Origin: Ureibacillus yapensis
GTDB lineage: Bacteria > Bacillota > Bacilli > Bacillales_A > Planococcaceae
Direction of reading: 5' to 3'
Assembly (NCBI RefSeq): GCF_003515775.1
Contig: NZ_QWEI01000015.1
Coordinates: 1 to 58,103, forward strand
DNA length: 58,103 nt
The notes beneath the pieces were generated by a model, which was not told the origin of the DNA, did not search any database, and was given only the letters and a program-made list of their open reading frames with translations. A program made the translations under genes and the position numbers. Position 1 is the first letter of the stretch. Every line of letters begins with the position of its first letter. Below, in pieces: positions 30,250 through 42,479 of the stretch.

Positions 30250-31614
30250 TTATTTTAATTTCTTTACATAATCAAGTTTGTTTTCTTGTCGTGAACGTGC
30301 GATGCCTAATGCCTCCGCCGGAACATCATTTGTAATCGTTGAACCAGCTGCAATAAACGAACCTTCACCCAACGTGACTGGTGCTACTAAATTTGAATTG
30401 CATCCTACAAATACATCATCTTCGATAACGGTTTGATATTTATTTTTACCATCATAATTGACCGTAATAGACCCACAGCCGATATTTACATTGTTTCCAA
30501 CTTCCGCATCGCCAATGTAGCTTAAATGAGAAACCTTTGTTTCATTGCCTAAAGTGCTTTTCTTCACTTCAACGAAGTTTCCGATTTTCACTTTGTTTCC
30601 TAATTGTGAATCCGGGCGCAAATGAGCAAATGGACCGACAGCAGTATCTTCTCCTACTATACTATTTGTGACAACCGAATTCTGTATAGTTGTTCGGTCA
30701 CCAATTTTACTATTTGCAATAGTAGAATTTGGCCCTATAATACAATCCTCGCCAATGACTGTAGCGCCTTCGATTACTGTACCTGGTTTAATCACCGTAT
30801 CGCGGCCAATTTGTGCATCTGCACTAATGTTGGTAGATGACGGATTAATGATTGTGACGCCGTTTCTCATGTGCATCTCGTTAATGCGGGAACGCATGAT
30901 TTCTTCGGCTTGCGATAATGCAACACGATCATTTACACCTAATGTTTCATCAAAGTTTTCACAAATATAGGCAGAAACGACTTCTCCCTGTTGTTGTAAA
31001 ATCTCAATGACATCCGGCAGATAATATTCACCTTGCGCATTTTCATTGTTAACCAATTTTAACGCTTCGAACAATGCTTTATTATCAAAGCAGTAAGTTC
31101 CTGTGTTAATCTCGTTCACTAATTTCTGTTCTTCCGTCGCATCTTTTTGCTCCACAATTTGAGCAACTTGGTTATCTTGATCACGAATTACTCGACCATA
31201 TCCTGTCGGATTGTCTGCAATTGCGGTTAAAATTGTTGCTTTTGCTTTTTGATCTGCATGATGCTCAAAAAGCGCTTTCATTGTTTCAGGTCGAATTAAT
31301 GGCGTATCGCCACAAACAACAAGTGTCGTACCTTCCAATGAACCTAGAATACTTTCCGCCTGAATCACGGCATGAGCCGTTCCAAGCTGTTGTTCTTGAA
31401 GGACATATTCACTCTTTTCGCCAAGCTGTTCTTTTACTTTTTCTGCGCCATGGCCAACAATCGTTACAATTCGATTTACATCCAATGTGTGAATGTTATC
31501 GGCTACATGTTCTACCATCGGCTTTCCGCATACTGGGTGTAGTACCTTATATAATTTGGACTTCATACGAGTTCCCTGACCAGCAGCCAAAATTACTGCA
31601 TAAATGTTCGTCAT
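30250..31614 (-). CDS. glmU: bifunctional UDP-N-acetylglucosamine pyrophosphorylase/glucosamine-1-phosphate acetyltransferase
   Basis: Makes UDP-GlcNAc for peptidoglycan. 454 residues: N-terminal nucleotidyltransferase ([12 protein letters not shown]) and C-terminal left-handed beta-helix of hexapeptide repeats (about 250-440). Start ATG (MTNIYAVIL) with GGAGG at 7 nt; in-frame codons upstream lack a ribosome site. First gene of glmU-prs. Confidence 0.96.
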   Translation of the reverse strand: MTNIYAVILAAGQGTRMKSKLYKVLHPVCGKPMVEHVADNIHTLDVNRIVTIVGHGAEKVKEQLGEKSEYVLQEQQLGTAHAVIQAESILGSLEGTTLVVCGDTPLIRPETMKALFEHHADQKAKATILTAIADNPTGYGRVIRDQDNQVAQIVEQKDATEEQKLVNEINTGTYCFDNKALFEALKLVNNENAQGEYYLPDVIEILQQQGEVVSAYICENFDETLGVNDRVALSQAEEIMRSRINEMHMRNGVTIINPSSTNISADAQIGRDTVIKPGTVIEGATVIGEDCIIGPNSTIANSKIGDRTTIQNSVVTNSIVGEDTAVGPFAHLRPDSQLGNKVKIGNFVEVKKSTLGNETKVSHLSYIGDAEVGNNVNIGCGSITVNYDGKNKYQTVIEDDVFVGCNSNLVAPVTLGEGSFIAAGSTITNDVPAEALGIARSRQENKLDYVKKLK

Positions 31615-31799
31615 CTTAAGTCCTCCAATTTTGTACATATTCTCTTATGACTATATAGTAAATTCACGGAATTTTCAAGGTTTCCAGACTTGATAAATCT
31701 ATGACAATACTTGCTAAAAGCATCATCCTGCTACAGTTTTTAGCCACGAAGTATACTTCGACAGCGATTTTATAGTTTCTTTTTGTACTCAAATAAAAA

Positions 31800-31825
31800 A
31801 GAGCCCACTCGCAGCGAGTAGCTCT
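31800..31825 (-). terminator. intrinsic terminator after spoVG
   Basis: AGAGC..CTCGC/GCGAG..GCTCT stem with T-run TTTTTATTT on the minus strand. Confidence 0.8.
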
Positions 31826-31840
31826 ATTCTTTCTTACAAA

Positions 31841-32131
31841 CTATGCATTTGCTTCTTCAAGTTGCAATACTTCTTCTTCACTAGAAGCGTGATAAGCAGC
31901 AAGTACAACCTCTTGAAGTTTATTTCGCGTATCAGAGTTAATAGGGTGCGCAATATCACGGAATTCTCCGTCTGGCGTCCGCTTGCTTGGCATTGCAACA
32001 AATAAGCCATTGTTTCCATCAATTACTCGAATATCATGAACGACAAACTCATCGTCTAGAGTAATCGAAGCAATTGCTCGCATGCGACCATCCGTTTGAA
32101 CACGTCTTAATCTAACGTCAGTAACTTCCAT
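31841..32131 (-). CDS. spoVG: RNA/DNA-binding regulator SpoVG
   Basis: 96 residues, [23 protein letters not shown]..., nearly identical in pattern to B. subtilis SpoVG, which affects septation and cortex formation and, in relatives, virulence genes. I use the ATG giving MEVTD; an in-frame GTG four codons upstream sits on the ribosome site AGGAG. Between ridA and glmU as expected. Confidence 0.95.
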   Translation of the reverse strand: MEVTDVRLRRVQTDGRMRAIASITLDDEFVVHDIRVIDGNNGLFVAMPSKRTPDGEFRDIAHPINSDTRNKLQEVVLAAYHASSEEEVLQLEEANA

Positions 32132-32174
32132 TCTTTCATTCACTCCTCTCTTCTCAGATGCCTTTAAACATATG

Positions 32175-32199
32175 ATTCTACAAAGTTTCCAATAATCCT
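32175..32199 (-). promoter_or_regulatory. sigma-H promoter of spoVG
   Basis: Minus strand AGGATTA (32193-32199), 13-bp spacer, AGAAT (32175-32179), a good match to the sigma-H form AGGAWWT-N12-14-RGAAT; very A/T-rich DNA lies upstream. B. subtilis spoVG has the model sigma-H promoter with AGGATT and GAAT elements. Confidence 0.8.
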
Positions 32200-32242
32200 T
32201 CTTTTTTTATACAAAAATTTGAAAAATTATAAAAGTTTTTAT

Positions 32243-32362
32243 TGAAGAGCGGAGGCGGCTCGTTTAGCTCCGAAAAAAACTGGAGACTTCTGACAAGCAT
32301 GCGCTTAGCACGCGTGGGAAGAAGTTGAAGTTTTCGAGGAGCTAGCCGCCGCAGCTAGACAT
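32243..32362 (+). repeat. long palindromic repeat, copy E
   Basis: TTGAAGAGCGGAG to GCAGCTAGACA. Arms GGCGGC (32254-32259)/GCCGCC (32345-32350) and AGCTCCGAAAA/TTTTCGAGGAGCT; compared with copy A the CGACAAC/GTTGTCG pair is replaced by CGAAAA/TTTTCG, a compensatory change. The tip GCATGCGC/GCACGCGT differs too. Confidence 0.8.
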
Positions 32363-32391
32363 TGAAGAGCGGAGAACGCCCGTTTAGCTCA
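32363..32391 (+). repeat. long palindromic repeat, 5' fragment after copy E
   Basis: TGAAGAGCGGAGAACGCCCG...TTTAGCTC matches the 5' ends of copies B and C, then stops before the ridA terminator. Confidence 0.65.
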
Positions 32392-32400
32392 CAAATAAAA

Positions 32401-32429
32401 AAGACGGAGGCAAATTAGCATCCGTCTTT
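32401..32429 (-). terminator. intrinsic terminator after ridA
   Basis: AAAGACGGA/TCCGTCTTT arms with a 12-nt loop and TTTTTTATTT on the minus strand. Confidence 0.8.
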
Positions 32430-32434
32430 TTCCA

Positions 32435-32809
32435 TTATTCTACTACTGCGATGACTTCAATTTCTACTTTTACATCTTTAGGCAGTCTAGCAACTTCCAC
32501 TGCCGAGCGTGCTGGTTTATGGTCGCCAAAATGGCTGGCATACACTTCATTCATAGCCCCGAAATCATTCATGTCCCCAAGGAATACAGTAGTTTTTACT
32601 ACTTTTTCCAATGAACTTCCTGCTTCGGCTAAAACAGCTTTTAAATTTTCGAAAACCTGGTTTGTTTGTGCCACGATGTCGCCCTCTACCAATTCGCCGG
32701 AAGCTGTTAGTGGAATTTGGCCGGAACTGTAAAAAATTCCGTTAACAACGATTCCTTGTGCATATGGTCCGATTGCTGCTGGTGCGTTTGTTGTTGATAC
32801 TGTTTTCAT
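32435..32809 (-). CDS. ridA: RidA-family reactive imine/enamine deaminase (YabJ)
   Basis: 124-residue YjgF/YER057c/UK114 protein; removes 2-aminoacrylate-type intermediates. Family segments [19 protein letters not shown] and the C-terminal [19 protein letters not shown] are present. It starts 1 nt after the purR stop, as purR-yabJ in B. subtilis. Confidence 0.94.
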   Translation of the reverse strand: MKTVSTTNAPAAIGPYAQGIVVNGIFYSSGQIPLTASGELVEGDIVAQTNQVFENLKAVLAEAGSSLEKVVKTTVFLGDMNDFGAMNEVYASHFGDHKPARSAVEVARLPKDVKVEIEVIAVVE

Positions 32810-32810
32810 A

Positions 32811-33638
32811 TTATGTTCTCTCCTTTAGAAAATAGTTTCCTTCACTTAAAGCAATAGTACGATCTTTTTCATTGACAGCATGAAGTTTAACTAAAGAATA
32901 ATAATCATCTACAAGCGTTTCGCCCGCATGCTCGGCTTCCACTAATACAGCAATGCCGGCAAGTTCACAGTCAAACTCCTCAAGCAGATTTTTCATGCCA
33001 TTCATCGTACCGCCAACTTTCATAAAATCATCCGTTATTAGGACACGTTGGCCGCTCTTCATGCTTCGTTTGGAAAGCACCATTGTCTGAATGCGACGGG
33101 AAGATCCAGAAACATAATTAATACTTACAGTGGAACCTTCTGTTACTTTACTGTCTCGACGGACTACGACGACCGGAATATTTAAATGCCGGGCAATTGA
33201 ATGGGCGATCGAAATCCCTTTCGTTGCGACCGTCATAATGACGTCGATTTGCTGATTGGCATAGATGCTTGCAAAGACTTTTCCGACTCTATTCATTAAT
33301 TCTGGATTTCCAAGTAGATCTGTCATGAACAAATAACCGCCTGGCAGCAGTCGATCTGATTGACTAAGTTCAGTAATCAAAGTCTGAATAATCTCTTTTA
33401 CTTCTTGATCAGACGTTTTGGGAATATACTTTACTCCCCCGGCTGCACCGGGAACTGTCATCAGCATCCCAATTCCTTTTTCTTCAAACGTTTCTTTTAC
33501 AATCGCTAAATCTTCACTAATGGAGGATTTTGCAGATTGATAAGTCTCGGAAAAATAAGTTAGGGGGATTAGCTGATGTGGATGCTCAAGTAAATAATAA
33601 GTCATATCAACAAGGCGTTCGCTACGCTTCCATTTCAT
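32811..33638 (-). CDS. purR: purine operon repressor PurR
   Basis: 275 residues: N-terminal winged helix ([21 protein letters not shown] start) and a phosphoribosyltransferase-like domain with the PRPP motif [17 protein letters not shown] binding lifts repression of purine genes. I place the start at the ATG (MKWKRSERL) 7 nt after GGAGGG; the codon before it is TTG. Confidence 0.95.
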   Translation of the reverse strand: MKWKRSERLVDMTYYLLEHPHQLIPLTYFSETYQSAKSSISEDLAIVKETFEEKGIGMLMTVPGAAGGVKYIPKTSDQEVKEIIQTLITELSQSDRLLPGGYLFMTDLLGNPELMNRVGKVFASIYANQQIDVIMTVATKGISIAHSIARHLNIPVVVVRRDSKVTEGSTVSINYVSGSSRRIQTMVLSKRSMKSGQRVLITDDFMKVGGTMNGMKNLLEEFDCELAGIAVLVEAEHAGETLVDDYYSLVKLHAVNEKDRTIALSEGNYFLKERT

Positions 33639-33776
33639 CAATTACCCTCCAAGCTATAAATGAACTGCAAGTTTGATTGCAGACGTTCAAGGTTTTTAGT
33701 TATCAAGTGCATCTTCGTGTATTGAATAAACTTAAATACGAATATTTTATAGAAAAAGTAACATAAATATACGCAT

Positions 33777-34643
33777 TTAGGCAAGTGAATTACTTTCACC
33801 TAACAACCGAACCGCGAAGACTTCATCACAAAAACCTCTTAAGCCGTTATATACTCTTCCCATTCTTGATTCATTATCTACAAGGCCAAAAACGGTCGGC
33901 CCGCTGCCGCTCATCAAGACGGCATCGGCTCCAAATCGCTTCATTTGCTCCTTGATCATCACTACCTCAGGGTGCAGCTTGAAAGTCACTGATTCCAGCA
34001 CATTTCCGATGGAGTTGCACATTAGGCGGTAATCATTGCGCTCAATTGCCTGAAGCATTTGGTGTGTATTAGGATGTTCAATTTCATCAATCTTAAGTCC
34101 CCCATAAACTTGGGCTGTTGAAACACCGATTTTAGGTTTTGCCAGTACTACCCAACACGTTGGAGGAGCCGGCAGTTTTTGAATCTTTTCTCCACGGCCG
34201 GTTGCCAATGCAGTTCCTCCGTAAACGCAAAATGATACATCCGAGCCAATTTTGGCACCTAATTCCGCAATCGTATCAATCGAGAGGTTTAATCTCCATA
34301 ATCTATTTAACCCTTTTAATGTAGCTGCCGCATCGCTGCTCCCTCCAGCAAGACCGGCAGCTACCGGTATTTCTTTTTCAATCGAAATGGTAACGCCTTC
34401 GGAAATATCATATGTATCCTTTATAAGTTGAGCTGCTTGGTATGCAAGATTGCGGTAATCAGTAGGTATAAACCCATTCGTGGAAATAATTTTTATTAAC
34501 CCATCCGTCCGGGATTCAAGGCCGATTCGATCCGCTAAATCGACTGTTGTCATCACCATTTCCACTTCATGATAATGATCGGGCCTTTTATATAATACGT
34601 CCAAAGTTAAATTAATCTTCGCTGGTGCTTTTACGTAAAGCAT
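33777..34643 (-). CDS. ispE: 4-diphosphocytidyl-2-C-methyl-D-erythritol kinase
   Basis: GHMP kinase of the MEP isoprenoid pathway. 288 residues with [14 protein letters not shown], the ATP loop [15 protein letters not shown] and [18 protein letters not shown] precedes the ATG. Between purR and sspF as in B. subtilis. Confidence 0.96.
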   Translation of the reverse strand: MLYVKAPAKINLTLDVLYKRPDHYHEVEMVMTTVDLADRIGLESRTDGLIKIISTNGFIPTDYRNLAYQAAQLIKDTYDISEGVTISIEKEIPVAAGLAGGSSDAAATLKGLNRLWRLNLSIDTIAELGAKIGSDVSFCVYGGTALATGRGEKIQKLPAPPTCWVVLAKPKIGVSTAQVYGGLKIDEIEHPNTHQMLQAIERNDYRLMCNSIGNVLESVTFKLHPEVVMIKEQMKRFGADAVLMSGSGPTVFGLVDNESRMGRVYNGLRGFCDEVFAVRLLGESNSLA

Positions 34644-34816
34644 ACAGTGTCCTCCTCAGGTGCCATTCACTCTTCATCGCAAAATGGTCTTAATTCTTCC
34701 ATCTATATTACCATATCATCGAACCCTACCGCGAGCTCATATACTCTACAAAGATGAAGCAAACTTAATGGGATCGGAATATGCTGGACACTGTTATTCC
34801 CCGTAAAAGAATAAAA

Positions 34817-34844
34817 GCCAATAGATCCCGAAGGAACTATTGGC
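34817..34844 (-). terminator. intrinsic terminator after sspF
   Basis: GCCAATAG/CTATTGGC arms (8 bp), 12-nt loop, TTTTATTC on the minus strand. Confidence 0.8.
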
Positions 34845-34857
34845 ATAATGTCAACAA

Positions 34858-35052
34858 CTACTTATTAAGATTGTTTTGGTTTTGCTGTGCTAGGCCTTCT
34901 TCGGCCATTTGAATTGCGCGCTTTACCATATTACCTGCATCACGTGATTTAATTCCGCCCCAGCCTTCACGTTCGACTACATCATAAAATCCGAGTTCCT
35001 TGGCAATCTCTTCTTTTAGACGACTCGACATGATACCTCTTCTTCTGGCCAT
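34858..35052 (-). CDS. sspF: small acid-soluble spore protein, alpha/beta type (SspF)
   Basis: Minor DNA-binding spore protein, 64 residues: [20 protein letters not shown], then [20 protein letters not shown] and NMVKRAI. Start ATG (MARRR) with AAGGAGG at 9 nt; an upstream frame extension has no ribosome site. Between veg and ispE as in B. subtilis. Confidence 0.94.
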   Translation of the reverse strand: MARRRGIMSSRLKEEIAKELGFYDVVEREGWGGIKSRDAGNMVKRAIQMAEEGLAQQNQNNLNK

Positions 35053-35091
35053 GCAGTTTTGCCTCCTTGTAAATAAGTAGGTTGACATTCT

Positions 35092-35098
35092 TAGTATG
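35092..35098 (-). promoter_or_regulatory. sigma-G -10 element of sspF
   Basis: Minus strand CATACTA, an exact sigma-G -10, about 40 nt before the start codon. The -35 region falls in the veg terminator; the best candidate, GAGTG at 19 bp, is weak. sspF is a sigma-G gene in B. subtilis. Confidence 0.6.
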
Positions 35099-35113
35099 TG
35101 CCGGGAAAAATAA

Positions 35114-35138
35114 AAAACACTCAGAAATTGAGTGTTTT
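35114..35138. terminator. terminator between veg and sspF
   Basis: AAAACACTCA/TGAGTGTTTT perfect 10-bp arms, 5-nt loop, flanked by A- and T-runs; acts for veg on the minus strand. Confidence 0.85.
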
Positions 35139-35155
35139 AATAAACCTTATAGTGA

Positions 35156-35416
35156 CTATTTCGCGATGGCAACTTGCACATCATCCAAAAATGTAATTTC
35201 CACTGCTTCTGTTAAAATATCTGTGTAGCTATAAGAAACGCGTTTACAAGCGTTATCTTCCTGATCGAGCTCTACGACAAATACTGCGTGATAAGTATCA
35301 CTTAGTACGCCATCACACTCAACCGTTTTCTTGCGACCTCCGTTTGCTTTTAATCGCAAACGTTTACCCAAATTACAATCTAGAGACTTCTTAATGTCAG
35401 CTAACGTTTTTGGCAC
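35156..35416 (-). CDS. veg: Veg protein
   Basis: 86 residues, [20 protein letters not shown]..., the conserved Veg family. In B. subtilis Veg is very highly expressed and stimulates biofilm genes by antagonising SinR; the molecular activity is unknown. Follows rsmA directly: the yabG protease gene found between them in B. subtilis is absent. Confidence 0.93.
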   Translation of the reverse strand: MPKTLADIKKSLDCNLGKRLRLKANGGRKKTVECDGVLSDTYHAVFVVELDQEDNACKRVSYSYTDILTEAVEITFLDDVQVAIAK

Positions 35417-35440
35417 TTCGCATACACCTCACTAATTACA

Positions 35441-35469
35441 ATTATAGCCCATCTTTTTATAATTGTCAA
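35441..35469 (-). promoter_or_regulatory. veg promoter, proximal
   Basis: Minus strand TTGACA (35464-35469), 17-bp spacer, TATAAT (35441-35446), both perfect. B. subtilis veg has one of the strongest vegetative promoters known. Confidence 0.9.
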
Positions 35470-35480
35470 TAGGGTACAAT

Positions 35481-35510
35481 ATTTTATCAGCAGACAAATA
35501 TCTTTGTCAA
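35481..35510 (-). promoter_or_regulatory. veg promoter, distal
   Basis: Minus strand TTGACA (35505-35510), 18-bp spacer, TAAAAT (35481-35486, 5 of 6), 41 bp upstream of the proximal promoter. Confidence 0.7.
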
Positions 35511-35564
35511 CTTATTTTCTATAAAAAAACAATTCATTTTATAGATTATAGATTTGTGTTCAAA

Positions 35565-37011
<1,447 letters not shown>

Positions 37012-37166
37012 ACATATACCTCTTTTCCAACACAATCTCTAAATATCATACCATGATTGCCTCTCCAACAAAATAAAGACGGATTTCCGAAGACGGTTGA
37101 ATCTTCGTTCCCAGGAACGAAAACCTTAGTGATTGCTTTGGCATTTTCCCTTTCAAGCGCAGGAAA

Positions 37167-37196
37167 GGAGGTGCCCCCAATTTTTGAGGCACCTCC
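37167..37196 (-). terminator. intrinsic terminator after yabE
   Basis: GGAGGTGCC/GGCACCTCC perfect 9-bp arms, 12-nt loop; T-run on the minus strand is short (TTTCC). Confidence 0.65.
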
Positions 37197-37235
37197 CTTA
37201 AAACTTTATATATAACTTTTGTTAACTTACTAGAT

Positions 37236-38456
37236 TTATTTTAAAATTTTGACGCGGACTTTCTTGCGCCCCCAGTTTTTCGCTTGTTTTTTTGAACCTA
37301 TAAACACATCTATTTTGTTGCCTTTAATTGCACCGCCTTTATCGCCGGCGATGGCATTTCCGTATCCTTCAACCCATACTTTAGATCCCAGGGGAATCAC
37401 TTTTGGATCAACAGCGATCACTTTCATGCCGTTTTTTAGCGCAATGCCCGTTGCCGTTACGCCCGAACATCCCGCGCAATTTGCCGTATAGGCAGTTGCC
37501 GTTACATAAAATTCTTTGCCGCCAGCGTTGCTGCTGGCTGACGAAGAGGCTGATGGTTTACTGCCACGCGATACTGCTGCCGTAATTACCTTATTTCCTA
37601 CGGCTACGACTTTTGTTTTCGGTTGTTGAATGACTTCTTCAGATTTTAGCCTTTTATCTACTACTCTGCCATTTTCCTTTGTTACTTCAAAAGTACGGGC
37701 CACTTTCCCTTTTTGGCCTTGTGTTACTACTTTTTTAGTTCCTTTTGGCAATGAAGAGTCAGATTTCGTTTCAACTGCGAAATCAACAGGTTCTTCCACT
37801 ACATCGGTAACCTTTTCTACGCGAACAACCTTGATTTTATCTCCTGGAGCAATTTTTTTCTCCATTTTATTTTCTACACGATCAAATTCATTTAACTGAA
37901 TTCCCTGTTGTTTCAAAAAGTTAGCGACCGTAGTCGAAGTGGACCAAACTTGTCTTTCTTCTTTGCCGTCGACAAGCGTTAACTGAAACGCTTTTTGAAT
38001 ATCAATTTGGCCAGTCTTGCCTACTTCAGAATCCAAAGCGTGCGAAACCTTATCATGCTTTGTTACATCGATATCAGCTTCAGCCAAAATGTTCTTCACT
38101 TTCTTTTCAGTTGTCCAAACCTTTGATTGACTTCCGTCAACCGAAATTGTTACTTCTTTTGCTTGTTCCCAGTCAATCGTTAATCCATCAACGATTTCTG
38201 TATTCAGTGAGGGTGTTACTTTATCATATTTCTTAATTGCGATTCCTTGTTCTTTTAGGAGATCGCCTACTGTATTTGCATGCGTTGAATATTCTTCTTC
38301 TTTACCGTTTGCATTTACAACCACCGAATTTTCGGTTACTTGATATGCAACGAACGATATTACTGAAACAAACAGGATAAAGGAAATGATCCCTACTACT
38401 GTTTGCTTAGTCCTCAATGATCCTCGGAACAAGTTCTTCATGGAAATTTTTGACAT
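37236..38456 (-). CDS. yabE: YabE: DUF348-G5-3D cell-wall protein (Rpf/Sps-like)
   Basis: 406 residues: one transmembrane or signal-anchor segment (about 19-41), three DUF348 repeats (about 44-210, recurring pattern ...VxVDGxxxxxxTxxxTVxxxLxxxxI), a G5 domain (about 215-290), a Ser-rich linker and a C-terminal 3D domain (VTATAYTANCAGCSG...AVDPKVIPLGSKVWVEGYG...DVFIG). Proteins of this build resemble resuscitation-promoting factors and probably act on peptidoglycan. Start ATG (MSKISMKN) with AAGGAGG at 9 nt; the frame is open for 68 codons more, across the promoter, so the longer start is wrong. Confidence 0.93.
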   Translation of the reverse strand: MSKISMKNLFRGSLRTKQTVVGIISFILFVSVISFVAYQVTENSVVVNANGKEEEYSTHANTVGDLLKEQGIAIKKYDKVTPSLNTEIVDGLTIDWEQAKEVTISVDGSQSKVWTTEKKVKNILAEADIDVTKHDKVSHALDSEVGKTGQIDIQKAFQLTLVDGKEERQVWSTSTTVANFLKQQGIQLNEFDRVENKMEKKIAPGDKIKVVRVEKVTDVVEEPVDFAVETKSDSSLPKGTKKVVTQGQKGKVARTFEVTKENGRVVDKRLKSEEVIQQPKTKVVAVGNKVITAAVSRGSKPSASSSASSNAGGKEFYVTATAYTANCAGCSGVTATGIALKNGMKVIAVDPKVIPLGSKVWVEGYGNAIAGDKGGAIKGNKIDVFIGSKKQAKNWGRKKVRVKILK

Positions 38457-38484
38457 GAAAAAACGCCTCCTTGACACTCGTTGG

Positions 38485-38513
38485 ATTATACGGGCTACTT
38501 TTTTAGCTGTCAA
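38485..38513 (-). promoter_or_regulatory. yabE promoter, perfect consensus
   Basis: Minus strand TTGACA (38508-38513), 17-bp spacer, TATAAT (38485-38490). The start point would fall near 38478, leaving a leader of only about 22 nt that is mostly ribosome site. Confidence 0.85.
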
Positions 38514-38539
38514 CCAATTAAGTTTTTGACGAGCTGTGT

Positions 38540-38700
38540 TTAGTCCCCAAAAGGCGCTTACCGAAACTGCCTCATCGAGCAGTATAATCGGTTTGCACCT
38601 TTGTGCTGCGGGGCCTGGCCGGCAAAGCTTTTGCTTTAAGCCGACGAAAGGCCGCTGCATGAGTTATTGGGCTCTTGCAGCTTCCGCTGGACAATTAAAA
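38540..38700. repeat. structured intergenic element upstream of yabE
   Basis: Non-coding, GC-richer than its surroundings, with several inverted repeats (GCCGGCAAAGC/GCTTTAAGCCGAC, CCGAAACTGCCTC/GAGCAGTATAATCGG, and paired TGCAG/CTGCA segments). It looks like another dispersed element type, but only one copy is visible. It fills most of the 299-bp gap between yabE and tatD. Confidence 0.4.
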
Positions 38701-38755
38701 AATAGACCATTTAAACGAAGTTTCCTAAACGCAGTATTGGAGGCATTTTAGGAAT

Positions 38756-39526
38756 CTATTCATCGAGATTGAAAAATTTAATAGCATTTAAGGTTGTCGC
38801 TTGTGCAACTTTTTCGATGGGCAGCTCTTTTTGGCGTGCAATTTCCTCAGCAACCAGCGGCACATATGAGGGTTCATTGCGCTTTCCGCGATAAGGATGC
38901 GGGGCCAGGTAAGGTGCATCTGTTTCAATCATTAAATGCTCCAAGGGAATTTCCCTTGCTACCTCTTTAGGCATACGGGCATTTTTGAAAGTAACTGGTC
39001 CCCCAAGACTAATCATGAAGTTCATTTCGATACATTCACGAGCCGTTTCCACGCTTCCGCTAAAGCAGTGCATCACACCGCCCACAGAGGCTGCATTTTC
39101 TTCGCGTAAAATTTTGACAACATCGCCAGTGGCTTCACGATTATGAATGATGATTGGCAGTTTTAGTTTCTGTGCAAGATGAATTTGTTTACGAAAAAGC
39201 TCCTGCTGTATATCTCTTGGTGACTTATCCCAATAGTAATCCAAACCCGTTTCGCCAATACCGACTACTTTAGGATGAGCGGCAAGTTGTTCAATCCACT
39301 CTAAATCATCCTGTGTACAATCAATTGCATCTACAGGATGCCATCCAATTACTGCATAGATAAATTCGTACTCATCTGCTAGTTCCATGGCTCTCTCGAT
39401 TGTTTTTCGATCAAAGCCAACTACAACCATTTTCTCAACCTTTGCTTCAATTGCTCTCTCGATTACTTGCTGCAAATCTTCATCGTACTGATCTGCGTTT
39501 AAATGGACATGTGTATCTATAAACAT
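38756..39526 (-). CDS. tatD: TatD-family metal-dependent deoxyribonuclease (YabD)
   Basis: 256-residue TIM-barrel hydrolase; metal ligands in FIDTHVHLN, GETGLDYYW, PIIIHNREA, GVMHCFSGS and LIETDAPYLAP. A 3'-5' DNase/RNase activity is known for the family. GAGGAG precedes the ATG. Between metG and yabE as in B. subtilis. Confidence 0.93.
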   Translation of the reverse strand: MFIDTHVHLNADQYDEDLQQVIERAIEAKVEKMVVVGFDRKTIERAMELADEYEFIYAVIGWHPVDAIDCTQDDLEWIEQLAAHPKVVGIGETGLDYYWDKSPRDIQQELFRKQIHLAQKLKLPIIIHNREATGDVVKILREENAASVGGVMHCFSGSVETARECIEMNFMISLGGPVTFKNARMPKEVAREIPLEHLMIETDAPYLAPHPYRGKRNEPSYVPLVAEEIARQKELPIEKVAQATTLNAIKFFNLDE

Positions 39527-39623
39527 TATCGAATCTCCTCACCTATTGTATTGGAATAAAACATTACTTAGTTGACAATCAAGTTACAGAAATATTACAA
39601 GGAAATAATTTTATGTCATAATT

Positions 39624-39653
39624 CTTATAAAACATCTCCTTATTTAGTATCAA
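39624..39653 (-). promoter_or_regulatory. possible tatD promoter
   Basis: Minus strand TTGATA (39648-39653), 18-bp spacer, TATAAG (39624-39629), each 5 of 6. Because metG has its own terminator, tatD needs a promoter here. Confidence 0.45.
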
Positions 39654-39792
39654 TTCCCTATTTCGACATTTTCTTTCTTCCAATTTATTATTAAAATATA
39701 GCTTTTTAGCTATAAGTTTTTAACAGCGTAGTGCCGAGGAGAGATGAACGGGCTAAGTCTTTCTTCTGCCCCGTTGCGTCTTCGTCGACGCG

Positions 39793-39820
39793 GAGCTAAA
39801 CGGGCGTTCTCCGCTTCTCT
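39793..39820 (-). repeat. long palindromic repeat, inverted 5' fragment (copy F)
   Basis: GAGCTAAACGGGCG...TCTCCGCTTCTCT is the reverse complement of the 5' end of copies C/E, with TTAGCTC intact. The rest of the element is missing or diverged in 39725-39792. Confidence 0.65.
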
Positions 39821-39829
39821 TGTGAAAAA

Positions 39830-39856
39830 CCTGTTGGACAAAGTTTGTCCAACAGG
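39830..39856 (-). terminator. intrinsic terminator after metG
   Basis: Perfect 13-bp arms CCTGTTGGACAAA/TTTGTCCAACAGG around one base, followed on the minus strand by TTTTTCAC. Confidence 0.9.
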
Positions 39857-39871
39857 CCTAAAATGTAACAT

Positions 39872-41869
<1,998 letters not shown>

Positions 41870-42098
41870 TCATTTTATCGAAGTAGGAAAGTTGTTTCAA
41901 TGAAAGAATACGATTCAGTGTTTTGTCGAAAAATGTTTTTTAGTAAAACGTGTAAATTTATTGGAACTTTTCAGCTAAAGAAAACGTTTCATATTAAGAA
42001 TTTGTAGTTTCTGTTAATTTTAAACCTTTTACCTCCCTACTTTAGCCAAAAAGTTCACAAGCTGTTCACACCAATTTTAAGCCATTAATGTTAATTAA

Positions 42099-42164
42099 TT
42101 GACGTTTATGCCATTAGTTGGTATGATTCTAGTCAGACAGGAAATAATGTCGAAATTTGACGAA
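42099..42164 (+). promoter_or_regulatory. abrB promoter with tandem Spo0A boxes
   Basis: TTGACG (42099-42104), 17-bp spacer, TATGAT (42122-42127), then two exact TGNCGAA boxes, TGTCGAA (42148-42154) and TGACGAA (42158-42164), spaced 10 bp start to start and lying just downstream of the expected start point. This is the same layout by which Spo0A~P represses abrB in B. subtilis. Confidence 0.85.
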
Positions 42165-42200
42165 TAATATACTAACAAAATATAGGAGGTACTCTTTACC

Positions 42201-42479
42201 ATGAAATCAACAGGAATCGTTCGTAAAGTCGATGAATTAGGTCGTGTAGTAATTCCAATCGAACTTCGCCGTACATTGGGAATCGCAGAAAAAGATGCAT
42301 TAGAAATTTATGTAGATGATGATAAAATCGTTCTAAAAAAATACATGCCAAACATGACATGTGCAGTAACAGGTGAAGTGTCAGACGAGAACCTGCGTCT
42401 TGCTGGAGGAAAATTAATCTTAAGCCCTGAGGGAGCAGAGATTTTAATAAAAGAAATCCAACAATATTTTCAAAAATAA
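42201..42479 (+). CDS. abrB: transition-state regulator AbrB
   Basis: 92 residues: N-terminal DNA-binding domain MKSTGIVRKVDELGRVVIP and a C-terminal multimerisation domain. Represses stationary-phase genes during growth; repressed by Spo0A. The only plus-strand gene of the core, as in B. subtilis. AGGAGG lies 12 nt before the ATG. Confidence 0.96.
   Translation: MKSTGIVRKVDELGRVVIPIELRRTLGIAEKDALEIYVDDDKIVLKKYMPNMTCAVTGEVSDENLRLAGGKLILSPEGAEILIKEIQQYFQK

Noticed and set aside
32811..33638. purR as a metabolic phosphoribosyltransferase
   Set aside because: The N-terminal winged helix, its place before yabJ/ridA and the B. subtilis-like sequence identify the repressor; the PRPP motif serves effector binding.
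33714..33742. Possible PurR boxes (TTCG ... CGAA) upstream of purR
   Set aside because: The two CGAA cores point away from each other, the opposite of the B. subtilis PurBox arrangement as I recall it, and the spacing is not characteristic.
38457..38660. 68-residue N-terminal extension of YabE
   Set aside because: It would be translated from upstream of the perfect promoter; AAGGAGG precedes the shorter start.
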